Shown in pieces: positions 54,760 through 64,000 of a stretch of DNA of 64,000 bases. This stretch comes from Prorocentrum cordatum (Eukaryota > Sar > Dinophyceae > Prorocentrales > Prorocentraceae), in the NCBI GenBank assembly GCA_963575745.1, contig CAUYUJ010016889.1, positions 110,449 to 174,448 on the forward strand, given 5' to 3'. The notes beneath the pieces are model-generated. The model ran no database searches and was not told where the DNA came from. It worked only from the letters and a program-made list of their open reading frames with translations. Within the stretch, counting starts at the first letter, position 1; every line of letters begins with the position of its first letter. A program made the translations under genes and the position numbers.

Positions 54760-56115
54760 CAGATGGCCAATCGACATGGGTCGGATGGACTAGACGCCGA
54801 AGTGAAAAGAGGGTGACGCTTCGACGTGGATCTCACGCGGATGGAATCCGAAACGCAAACAGGTCAACGCCGCCGCCGAAGGCACGTCGACTACGCCAGC
54901 CAGCACAGAGAGCACTTCGCTGGGATCGCCTTGGGGGTCCACGGGCCAGACTGAGAGGCATGGCCAGCGCCAGGGCGAGTTTCATCCAGAGAAAAAGGTC
55001 ACAATCATCATGCCTGTCGTGGACCACGGCGAGAGTTCACTTGATCCAGCAAGGAGGCTACGACAGCGGTCAGCCAGCAGCCCCGAAGCGTCGGAAGTGT
55101 GCCCACTCATGCCCATGGCGACGTCGCCTTTCGAGAGACCTCGTGTTGCCTTCGCCTTCCGAGCAGCGTGCGTCCTAAATCTCCGGGCTTCGGCCTCCCT
55201 CCTTGAGGGGGGCCGAGTGATTTGCAGTGGGATGTTGAGTAATTCGCGACTGGTGGGAGCAGAACGAAAGGGGCCGATCCTTGGGTGAATGGCGCTCTCC
55301 TATTGCTGGGGAACAGGCGATTTCGCAGTTCTAACAACAAGCGGTTCAACCCAACAACATGGATATCCCAAATGTACCCGATGAGACGCCGAAGTGGAAA
55401 GCGGGCGACCCTTCGACGTGGGCCGCGCGCGGGCGGAATCCGGAACGCAAGCAGGTCAACGCCGCCGCCTCAGGTCCGTCGACTACGCCTGCCAGCCCAG
55501 AGGGCCCTTCGCTAGGTTCGCCTTGGGAGTCTATGGGTCAGACTGAGCGGCAGAACCAGAACCAGGGCGAGTCTCAGCCACAGTAGAAGGCCAAGATAAT
55601 CATGCCTGTCGTGGATCACGGCGAGATTCCATGTGATCCAGCACGGAGGCTGCGACAGCGGTCAGCCAGCAGCCCCGGGGCATCGGATGTTCGCTCGCTC
55701 GTGCCCGTGGCGACGTTGCGTTTCGAGGGGCCTCGTGTGTCTTCGCCCTCTTAGCAGCGTGCATTCTAGAGCTCCCGGCTTTGGGCCCCCTCCTTGAGGG
55801 GGGCCGAATGATTTGCAGTGGGGGGCCATGCTGAATCACCTTGATCACGGCCGCGACTGGTGGGTGTAAAACGAAAGGGGCCGATCCTTGGGTTAATGGC
55901 GCTCTCCCATTGCTGGGGAACAGACGTTTTCGCAGTTTTAACAACAAGCGGTTCAACCCAACAAGATGGATATCCTCATGTACCCGATGAGGCGCCGAAG
56001 TGGACATCGGGCGACCTTTCGGCAGGAAACAGACGACTTCACAGTTTTAACAACAAGCTGTGCAATCAAACAAGATGGAGGTCCCAGGTGTGCCCGACGA
56101 CTTCAGTGAAGTGAA
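54760..56115 (+). repeat. Tandem units of about 0.6 kb with conserved reading frame
   Basis: ACGCCGAAGTG occurs at about 54794, 55386 and, as GCGCCGAAGTG, at 55992. Units 1 and 2 align over their length: ACGCAA(A/G)CAGGTCAACGC, ATCATGCCTGTCGTGGA, CCTCCTTGAGGGGGGCCGA and AACGAAAGGGGCCGATCC. Unit 3 has an internal deletion, and the start of a fourth (ATGGAGGTCCCAGGTGTGCC) follows. A frame encoding GQTERxxQxQGExxP and IIMPVVDHGE is shared by units 1 and 2, which suggests descent from a coding or gag-like sequence. Confidence 0.8.
55359..55586 (+). CDS. Short frame in tandem unit 2
   Basis: 75 residues from an ATG: DIPNVPDETPKWKAGDPSTW, then a polar linker ending QNQNQGESQPQ. The same reading frame can be followed in units 1 and 3, although the start codon is damaged there. 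Likely the remnant of a repeated exon or element protein; function unknown. Confidence 0.3.
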   Translation: MDIPNVPDETPKWKAGDPSTWAARGRNPERKQVNAAASGPSTTPASPEGPSLGSPWESMGQTERQNQNQGESQPQ

Positions 56116-56500
56116 TGTGGCGTCGCAAGTCCGAGTGGGGGCGCTTTCTAGCAACGTTAGAAAGCGCGTTCTGCGGGCGCAGGGAAGAGGGGGCTTGACC
56201 TGGCGCGCCCCCCCGCCCCTTCCCACAAGGGGGGGCGGGTTCGAAGCGGGGGTCGCCCCCCTCCCTCCCCCCCCCGTCAGGCGCGGGGGGGGTGAGGGGG
56301 GTGTTTGAGGTTCGAGCAGGCCCCCCCCTGTTTCGCGGGGGGGGGGGTCGAACCAGCCCGCCCTCTCATCGATTCCTTTCTTGGGTGGGGGGTCGAACTG
56401 GCCCCCGCCCCCTGCGACCGGCGACGGCGAGCGCCGGCGCCTGCGCTGTCGCCGTCGGGCAGCGACAGTGATGACGACGACGACGACGACGGCTCGCTCG
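56116..56500. other. Spacer with G and C homopolymers
   Basis: GGGGTTCGA and TTCGAACC words between runs of G or C, as also at 59480-59745. No gene. Confidence 0.6.
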
Positions 56501-57790
56501 CGCGCTCGCGCGCTAACTCGAGCGGGCAAGCGAGCGAGCGAGCATGCGATCGCCGAGGATTTAATCTCCCGCTCGCCTGGCCCGACCCGCCCGGCTCTCT
56601 CTCTTGCTCGCTCGCCCGAGCGAGCGAGCGAGCGTGCGAGCGAGAGGCCGGACTCATTGCTTCCCTCGTTCGCTCGCGGGCATGCCTGCGCCAGCTCGCG
56701 TGCGAGCGAGCAAGCGAGCGCCGCGCATTCAATGTCCCGCCCGCCTGGGCCGAGCCGCCCGACACGCTCGCGCCCCCGCGCGCTTCCGTGGGGATGCCAG
56801 CGAGCGTGCGAGCGAGCAAGCGAGCGCCGTGCATATAGTGCCCCGCCTGACCGACCCGCCCGCCCGACTCGCTCGCTCGCTCGCTCGCTTGGTCGAGCTA
56901 GCGAGCAAGCGAGCGCGCCGGCGATCTCGCGCGTCAATGCCCCTTCCGCCCGACCCGACCCGGCCGCCCCCCCCGCTCGCTTGCTCGGGCGAGCGAGCGA
57001 GAGGGCCGACTTCCCCGCCCCCTCGGTCTCTCGCTCGCATGCTTGTAGCAGCTAGCGAGCGAGCGAGCGGGCACCGTGCGTTCAGCGCCCCGCCCGCCCG
57101 CGCCGAACCTCCCGACTCGCTCGCGCCCCCGCCGCGCGCCCTTTTGAGCGGGCGAGCGAGCGCGCGTGCGAGCAAGCGGGCACCGTGCATGTGATGCCCC
57201 GCCTGTCCGATCCGCCCACCCGGCTCGCTCGCTCGATCGTTTGGTCGGGCGAGCGAGCGAGCGAGCGCGCCAGCGATCGCCGCGCTTTCAATGTCCCGCC
57301 CGCCCGACCCGACCCGCCCAGCCATCTCGCTGGCCTGCTCGGGCGAGCGAGCGACAGGGCCGACTCCCCCGTTCCTTGCGCCGCCCGCTTGCGTGAGCGC
57401 TCGCTAGCGGGAAAGCGATCACCGTGCGTTCGCTGTCCCGCCCGCCCGACCCGGCGCGCCCGACTCGCTCGCTCGCTTAGTCGAGCTGGCGAGCGACCGA
57501 GCGAGCTTGCGATCGCGATGCCTCCAATGCCCCGCCCGCTTGACCCGACTCGCCCAACTGTCTCGCTCGTTTGCTCGAGCGAGCGAGCGCGCGAAGGGGC
57601 CGATTCCCTTCTTCGCTCGCTCGCGTGCTTGGGCCAGCTAGCGAACGAGCGAACAAGCGATCCCCATGCATGTCATGCCTCGTTCGCCCGACCCGAACCG
57701 CCCGACTTGCCCGCTCGCTCGCGCGGTTGCTCGAGCGGGCGAGCGAGCGATCGAACCATGGCTATTTATTTAGCGCCCCGCCCGCCCAGG
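56500..57790 (+). repeat. Higher-order GCGAG/CTCGC satellite, period about 350 bp
   Basis: Each monomer has a CCCGCCCGCC(C/T)GxCCCGA block followed by CTCGCTCGCTCG and its complement CGAGCGAGCG, forming a potential hairpin. The block starts near 56558, 56727, 56831, 56932, 57079, 57186, 57287, 57427, 57521, 57667 and 57764. Spacings go 104, 101, 147, then 107, 101, 140, so three distinct monomers make a unit of about 350 bp, repeated about 3.5 times. Confidence 0.85.
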
Positions 57791-57953
57791 GATACCCGCC
57801 CGCCATAAGGGGGATTTTATGGGGCTGGATTCGATTGCCGAACTTGAAGTTGTCAACTCCACTGCTCGTGCAATCACCCCGCCAACCCACCTGCAACTTG
57901 GTTTGCAAAATCTCTTAAGACCTTGACTGCGGGTAGCAAATGGCACGTGGCAA

Positions 57954-58660
57954 CGACAGCGACGCCGACGACGACAGCGACAACGACGACGACGCCGCCG
58001 AGACGACGACGCCGACGACGACGACGACGCCGACGCCGACGACACGACGAAAACGACGACGACGACGACGACGCCGACGACGACGACGACAACGACGACG
58101 CCGACGACGACGACGACGTCAACGACGCCGACGGCGACGACGTCGACGACGGCGGCGACGACGACGACGCCGACGTCGACGACGACGACGACGACGCCGA
58201 CGCCGACGACGACGACGAAGACGACGACGTCGCCAACGAAGACGACGACGAGGGGGGAGGGGGGACGACGACGGCGACAACGACGACAACGACGACAACA
58301 ACGAGGGAGGAGGGAGGACGGCGACGACGCGAACGACGAAGAAGGAGGAAGGACGGCGACGCCGACGACGACAACGACGAGGGAGGAGGAACGACGACGT
58401 CGACGACAACGACGACGACGACGGCGACGAAATAGGAGGGACGACGACGAGACGCCGACGACGGACGACGACGACGACGACGAGGGAGGAGGAGGAAGGA
58501 CGACCACGGCGACAACGACGACGGAAACGACCACCACGCCAAAGAGGACGACGACGACGAACACGAGGACAGACAGAGGACGACGTAGGCGACGACGACG
58601 ACGACGACGCGGGAGGAGGGAGGACGGCGACGACGACGACGACGATGACGACGCAAGAGC
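57954..58660. repeat. (ACG)n array
   Basis: ACGACGACG with GCCGACG and GAGGGAGG interruptions; complementary to the CGT array of copy 1. Confidence 0.95.
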
Positions 58661-58962
58661 GCGCGCGCGCGCTTTTGTTGAAAATCCGCGTTGCGAAACC
58701 TAGTGTTTTTGCATGTTTTTTGGACGCGCGATTTTGAAATCCCTCCGGAAACGATGGGTCTTGAAGGAATTCGGCATGCGCGCGCGACAACGCGCGCGTC
58801 TGCACTTCGTTTAGTTTTTTGCAGAGGATTCTCGCGACGGCACACGCGCGAGGGCGTTCGAAAGATTTGGACATGCGCGCGCGCGCGAAGTCTGTTTGGT
58901 AGCAATTTGCGAAAATCTGGAAAACCAAAATGGTTTTCTTAAGATTTCGCACGAGCTCGCGC

Positions 58963-58964
<2 letters not shown>

Positions 58965-59000
<36 letters not shown>

Positions 59001-59005
59001 AAAAA
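58965..59005. repeat. (AT)n microsatellite
   Basis: TATATATAT run followed by AATATAAAAAAAA. Confidence 0.95.
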
Positions 59006-59479
59006 AATTGTGTTGCGAAACATTTTTTCGGTTGTTTTTTTCTCTCGGAACTCGATTGCGAAATCCTTCCGACACCGAGAGTTTTTGAAGGGGAGTTTTT
59101 GAAGGATTTCGGCATGCGCGCGCGACGACGCGCGCGTGTGCACTTCGTCCCATTTTTTGCAAGGGGTTCGTGAACAAGTCTTTTGTTGGAACAAAAGATG
59201 TCCCCGCTTATAGTTTTTTCTTTAAACCAGGGGGGCCTCAGGGGGGTCGATGCCGGCCCCCTCGGGATAGCGCGAATTCATAGTTAGGAAGGACATGCCT
59301 GAAAGGGGGGCGATGGCGCCAGGGGGGGCGGGTATAGTCTAGTCTTTTGTAGAGAGGAGAACCGAGCCCGACTTGGATGCTAGTGAAGTTGGAGTCAGCT
59401 ATACTGGGACTTTGTGAGAGTTGCGTCAAGCCTCAGCGCGATTCGATAAGAGCAGCATCCAGCTATAGTCTGGTTCTAT

Positions 59480-59745
59480 CAAGGGGGAAAGGGGGGCCCC
59501 TTGCGGGTTCGAGCCCCCCCCTCGCGCGACGCCCCCCCGCCGGGCTCGACCTCCCTCCTTCTTGTAACTCGAGGGGGGGGGGGGGGGGGTTCGACCCCCC
59601 TCCCCCAGCAATTCGAGCTCTTTCCCTCCCGTCTCGACCCCCCCCCCCCCCCCCGCGGGCAAGGGGGCGGGGCGGTTCGAACCTCTCGCTCCCCCCTGCG
59701 CAGGGGGTGGGTGGGGAGGTTCGAGCCCCCCTTCCTTGGAGGGCC
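59480..59745. repeat. G/C homopolymers with TTCGA cores
   Basis: At least five blocks of C6-C14 or G8-G16 flanking GGTTCGA or TTCGAGC. Related to 56220-56420. Confidence 0.7.
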
Positions 59746-60700
59746 CCCTCTCTCCTGCGGGCCCCTCCCCTGGCCCTCCCGGGGCGCTCAATGTTTTTTG
59801 TTGGGCGGGCCAGGTTCCGACTTGTCGGCGCGTTTTCATTCCGAGCGAGCGCCCGCGAAACGTGTTCTTTCCCGCGTTCGTATTTGCGTTCCCCTTCCCC
59901 CTCTCCCGTCTTATCCTTTCTGCGTCGCGCGCTGCTCCGCTCCTTTCTTTCCCACGTCGGGTCCTGTCTGCTTGTCGCCCGCTTCTCCTCTCCTCCACCC
60001 GCGCTCCCCAGTGGCCAGCGTCCAGGTTTGTTCTGATGTGCTGAGTCCTCCCTCCTGCCCACTTCTCCTTCTTGCTCGCCCCGTCTTGTTTAGCCGTCCC
60101 CCTGCCCCTCTGGCTGCGGCCTTTTCCACCCGATCGGGAGGCAATGCCATCGGCCTAAGAGGGCGGCGCTCGTGCGATTCTTTCGCCGTCTCGCGTCAGC
60201 GCATCGGGGGCGCAAGGATAGCCCGGCCGCGGGGGCGAGGGGGCCGGGGCGGAGGGGGGGCAGGGCTCGAGGGTCGAGGGCGCCGCCGCCCCGCGAGCGC
60301 GCGCGAGCCTGCGCGCGCGCGCGGGGCTGGCGGCTCGTCGAAGTGAGCGCGGGCAGCGGCGGCCGCCGCCCGCGGCCCGCCGGCCGCCGCCCGCCGACCT
60401 TCCCCCGCCCACTTGTACAGCTCCCCGGGCGCCCCCCCGCCCTGCTCGCCCGGGGCCCAGGGGTGCCCCGGGCAGGCCGGGGGTGTTTTGAGAGACGCCA
60501 GGCGTTGTGTGCAGGTCTCCTCGCGTGGGCCTCTTCTTGCCAGGGGAGATGCTCGCGCCCCCTCCCCCCCCTCTCCGCGTGCGCGGTTTTGGGTGGGGGG
60601 GTTGTCCTCGCCCCCCCCCCCCCCCCTTCTGCGCGCGGGGTTTCTTGGCGGGGAAAGGGGCGTCGTCGATTGCGAGCCCGACGAACTGGCGTTGTTGGTG
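59746..60700. other. No recognised gene
   Basis: GC-rich, several frames open on both strands; G and C homopolymers near 60595-60630. It may contain the 5' part of the LINE that follows, but no motif shows this. Confidence 0.4.
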
Positions 60701-60905
60701 TTTTAGGGCGCCCGCTCGACCTGGCGGCCAGCAGCTCGGCCGGCAAGAAAGCCGACATCGACGTTGAGGCGGCCGGCGTCGACGCGGGGGGCTTCCGAGG
60801 ATTTTCCCGCGCGGGCAGGGGCCAGCGGGGGAATGTCGCGAGGGTCGAGGCCAATGGCCATGAGCTGAACGACGCGAAGGTTCACGTCGCTGGCGCGCAG
60901 GAGCT

Positions 60906-61546
60906 TTGGCTACCGAGAGGCACCGCGCCAATGCGCAGCTTCGGCGTCATTTCTGGCGGCCGTGCCAACTGCGACCCCGGGGGCCCCCGCCCGTCGCCGC
61001 GGGGCTACCTCGCGCGGGCGGCGACGGGCTTGAAGAGTGCATTCGCGCCAGTCGTGCCAAGGTCCTGCGCGGAGGCCCCAGGCCGCTGGCGGCGCGCGTC
61101 GCGCCGCCAGGGCAGCGGCGAACAGTGGCCGCGGCCTGCGCCGCCCGCCCCCGCATAGGCAACGGCGAGACCGACGCTTTCTGGACAGAACTGGGCAACG
61201 TGACGCTCAAGTTTGACGTCGATCTCCTCGTGGTCGACGCCGGCGCGACCGCGGGGGCAGCGGCGTGTCGGTCCGTCGGCGACTGCTGGAACAAGGCTCG
61301 AGGAAACAACGCCGGCGTTCGCTTGCATGGGTGTCTCGCCGCGCGCCGGCTCGCCGCCGCCGACGCTGCCTTCGGATTCAGATGGCCGATATGCACAGCG
61401 TGAAGAGCAACGCAAAGGAGCGCGTGGACTACGTCGTCATCCCGACCCAAAACATGGGCGGGGTCAGAGATGCCGCGACAACTGGCCCCCTCGACATGGT
61501 CCGGGAAGTCGAGGACGAGTTGCCCGTGCTGATCCGCCATGCCTAG
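60906..61546 (+). pseudogene. LINE AP-endonuclease (EEP) domain, frameshifted
   Basis: In the first frame, LAARVAPPGQRRTVAAACA and GNGETDAFWTELGN lead to FDVDLLVVDAGATAG, which lies where EEP enzymes have their G-D-x-N block. HGCLAARRLAAADAAFGFRWP follows to a stop at 61403. After a shift near 61385 the other frame gives KERVDYVVIPTQNMGGVRDA and VEDELPVLI, matching RxDYVxxP and the end motif SDHxPV, but with Glu in place of the catalytic His. The family nicks target DNA to prime reverse transcription. Both the altered first block and the missing His argue for inactivity. Confidence 0.6.
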
Positions 61547-61629
61547 TTAGCAATCTCCCACGTTGATGCACCGCGCCGAGGCTCGGCCTCGCGCGGATAG
61601 CAAACCACGGTGCCAGCGCACGATCCAGA

Positions 61630-62480
61630 ATGAGCTCTAGAAGATTGAGCGGCGAAAGTGGGCGACGACATCAGCGACCGCGCGCGCCAGCTCAACCGCG
61701 CGGTCAGGGAGGCGGCCGTGCGAGCATTCAAACAGCAGGCAGTCTGCTAGCACAAGCCCAGCACCAGGGAAAATACGTTTGCGCAACTACGCATGCGGAG
61801 AGCATGCCGGCGACCGTGCCGAGCTGTTCGGGCAGACCTGCGCTCGCAGGCTACAAGGATAACCGCAACTAAGCTTGCGTTTCGTTCCATCGAGTCCATC
61901 ATCTTAGTCGTCCCCGGTATTTGCGCGATGGGACCTTCTGCCCTGTTCGACCTGTTTCGCGCGGGACTTCGAGTTGCGCGCCGCCGGACCGACCGCCGCT
62001 AGCTGCGCCTGGCCACTTCAGCGTACTGTAACTTTCCCAAGCGGCAACTTGTCTCGCGCGTGCACGGGGGCGAATGCCAACTCCTCGCCAGCTGCGCCGA
62101 CGACGTCGAGGATGCGATCCGCGGCGAAGACGCTGGCGAGGTGGAATGGGGGGGGCGCGCGTCAGTATCGCGGGCGATTCCCCCCCAAGCCCCCGGCGCT
62201 TCGACGAGAAATAGAGCCGCGCAGTAAAAGAGGGCAGACCTGAGGCGCGCCCCGACCTGGGCGTCTCGGACGCATCCCTGTCGAGGATGGAGCCCCCCCC
62301 GTTGTGTGTCCCAGGGTTGGGTCTCGATTTCCTGGCCCACTGCGAAAATCCCGCGCGACCTGGGATACGGGGTCGACATGCCCCCTGCTATTATTGCGAT
62401 CTGGCGGGCGACCACCGCGGATGATTGCTAAATGCGTGCTCGTCGTCGACGCTGATGGGGGGTCGATGACGTGCGAGGGG
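61630..62480 (+). pseudogene. Linker between LINE endonuclease and reverse transcriptase
   Basis: One frame reads VGDDISDRARQLNRAVREAA and then hits a stop, a style typical of the Arg/Ala-rich linker of such LINE proteins. The rest changes frame often. Assignment rests mainly on position. Confidence 0.35.
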
Positions 62481-62582
62481 CCGCGGGCCGAGGCGGATTC
62501 GGGCATTCTTGCCATCGCCGACCGCGACGTCGTCCGCGCAGTGGATTAGACCGCCAACGCCTGCGACAGCTACGCCGGGAAA

Positions 62583-63300
62583 ATGGCACGCAGCCGCGCG
62601 GGGCCCGACGTCCCCGTCGCCGACGTCGTCGCAAGGGGCCAGTTGGGGTTGGGCCTCCACGACGCCGAGCAGAGCAGACAGGGCGGCCCCGGCGACGTCG
62701 CTGACGCGCGCAGCGCCGCCAGCGCAGATATGCCGCGCCTGTGCCATCCACTGCTGGTCAAGGCTCAACTGGCAGCAGCGGGGCCCCTCTCGCGGAAGGG
62801 CGGTTGGCGGGCCTCCTTTGCCGAGAACGGCGCAACCAGCAAACGCCTTGCTGACGGGCGTTCTGGCTCGCAGACGACTGACGCCAGCAAATAGCGTCGT
62901 GGCCAAACGCCGCTGCAGGTTCTGATCGGCGAAGCTCAAGCAGGTCGCAGCAACGACGCGGCGAGACGCGCAGTGCTGTGCGCGGCCGCGAGCGCAGACC
63001 TCGTCACCCACGCCGCCCTTGCATGCGTCGCCTTCATGAAGGGCCGAGGCGACGTCGGGGACTTGCGTTGCCTGGCCTCGAGGGCGCCTTCCACGCCGTC
63101 GTGCTTGGTTTCCTCTGCCGGCAGCTCCCGCGGATGAGCGCCAGTGGGTCATGGCGCCGACTGGGTAACGCACGATAGCGATGAGTCTATGAGGCTGGAG
63201 GGGGAAGAGCCACTCGGCGCGGCCGGCCCGCCATCGGCGGGGGCGTGTCCTCTGACGGGCGCCGCCTCGACCGACGCGCTAAGGTGCGCGCGCCAGGGGT
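62583..63300 (+). pseudogene. LINE reverse transcriptase, N-terminal part and motif A, frameshifted
   Basis: The first frame (62583-62894) ends PRLCHPLLVKAQLAAAGPLS followed by RKGGWRASFAENGATSKRL, which fits the segment before motif 1 in dinoflagellate-type LINE reverse transcriptases. After a stop, SADLVTHAALACVAFMKGRG is in another frame (about 62992-63050), then LPGLEGAFHAVVLGFL (about 63070-63115), where LxDLxxAFDxVV (motif A) is expected; the catalytic Asp is Gly and a second Asp is His. A clear YxDD box was not found downstream, although GVEVCVATIHHQ near 63555 may be what follows it. Confidence 0.5.
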
Positions 63301-64000
63301 TCTCGGGCGCCTGACCTGGGGGGGTGCCCTGAAGCCGCCTGGCCGAACGCTGCGACCTCATCGCGCAGAACAGTCACGCTTGACCTCGACATCCATCGCG
63401 AGGTCTATCAACATCATGCGGCATTGCACCGCGGGCGTCTGGCTCACGGGTTTCGGATGCCGAGTTCTGCCGTGGGTGCTCTGCGCCACCGCAACTCGCT
63501 GCAATGATGGGGCCGCTGGCTTACCTGCTGCGGGGGCGGCCGCTGGCGGGTGGCGTCGAGGTATGCGTCGCCACCATCCACCATCAATTACAAGATCTCT
63601 ACCCCCTAGAACACCCTCGCCAAGATCGTCGAGATCAGGGTCGCCGGGTGCGCCGAGGACTCCGCCGCGCAATGCGCGGACAGGGTATCACAGTTGGAGC
63701 AACATGGGCCGGTCGACATAGCACCGCGTGCTGCGCCTGAGTATCAGCAGCAGGACCAACCGACGTCCCCCCACTCGCAATTTATCCGAGAAGGAGGGCG
63801 GTTTTTAAGTTACAGACCACCAGACGGCCCGAAACCCGACCCACACTTTGCAAGACCACTTGAGGAGCCCCAAACAAGTCTCAACAGACTCTGTCAGCCG
63901 AGACCCTCGCCAATGAGTGCACCTACGCGGCATTGGAGGTGGGGTCAATCTACGTGCCCACGAACTCCCCAGGGGGATGAGTGAATACTCTCTACAGTCA
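63301..64000. other. Probable LINE 3' part, not resolved
   Basis: Several short frames, one running to the window edge in Pro/Ser-rich sequence. No motif can be named. Confidence 0.35.

Larger units (their letters stand above)
57857..59362 (-). mobile_element. Unrecognised dispersed element with ACG array, copy 2 (inverted)
   Basis: Reverse complement of the 44.93-48.33 kb element: left border GTTGTCAACTCCACTGCTCG, ACG array, two modules with GTTGCGAAAC and GCATGCGCGCGCGAC, a third module, and right border CAGGGGGGCCTCAGGGGGGT to about 59362. It lacks the 90-bp satellite and has instead an (AT)n tract at that point. Confidence 0.7.
60850..64000 (+). mobile_element. Decayed LINE-type retrotransposon
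   Basis: An AP-endonuclease-like region (60906-61546) is followed about 1 kb later by sequence resembling the N-terminal and motif-A parts of a reverse transcriptase (62580-63300), the order found in LINEs with an apurinic endonuclease. Many frame changes and stops show it is dead. Both ends are undefined, and the 3' end may lie outside the window. Confidence 0.6.

Noticed and set aside
59480-59520. GGTTCGAGCCC resembling a tRNA B box
   Set aside because: No matching A box or cloverleaf arms upstream; TTCGA cores recur in homopolymer repeats here and at 56.3 kb.

Overview
The window looks like nuclear DNA from a dinoflagellate (best guess; a GC-rich Prorocentrum- or Symbiodinium-type genome would fit). 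It is GC-rich and gene-poor. It is dominated by micro- and minisatellites, contains broken retroelements, and carries a 21-base sequence matching the dinoflagellate spliced leader at 18 of 21 positions just upstream of a gene. The family assignments were made by eye from motifs; no database search was run. High GC keeps most frames open on both strands, so long open frames alone were not taken as genes.

Layout. 0-4 kb: a TG repeat, then one long intact frame for a CLU-like protein with TPR-like helices. 4-9.6 kb: satellite-like duplications and a 154-bp MITE-like repeat. 9.6-10.7 kb: four tandem 159-bp units running up to the last exon of an SF1 (PIF1-like) helicase. 11.1-12.1 kb: an AGT array with a 100-N assembly gap. 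12-29 kb: mostly no recognisable gene, with many CTC/GAG tracts, dispersed repeat copies, two large inverted repeats and one uncertain minus-strand coding region. 29.85-36.87 kb: a near-complete tyrosine-recombinase retrotransposon of the DIRS/PAT type, with split direct repeats in the order A1, genes, B1, A2, B2. It has gag, reverse transcriptase, RNase H and recombinase parts, broken by frameshifts and by lost catalytic residues. 37-39.6 kb: dispersed repeats. 39.65-41.55 kb: the spliced-leader-like relic and an intact gene for a secreted zincin-like protein (HEXXH). 41.6-44.9 kb: minisatellites and a second MITE copy. 44.9-48.5 kb and, inverted, 57.85-59.36 kb: two copies of an unrecognised dispersed element, each with a long CGT/ACG array; the first holds a nested 90-bp satellite. 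48.5-52.7 kb: minisatellites. 52.7-56.1 kb: unrecognised coding-like frames and 0.6-kb tandem units with a conserved reading frame. 56.5-57.8 kb: a higher-order satellite of about 350 bp. 60.7-64 kb: a decayed LINE (AP-endonuclease then reverse transcriptase) running towards the end of the window.

The genes do not form an operon or pathway. The CLU-like protein, the helicase and the zincin are unrelated single genes, and the rest is repeat-driven. No rRNA, tRNA, CRISPR or bacterial-type regulatory signal was seen.
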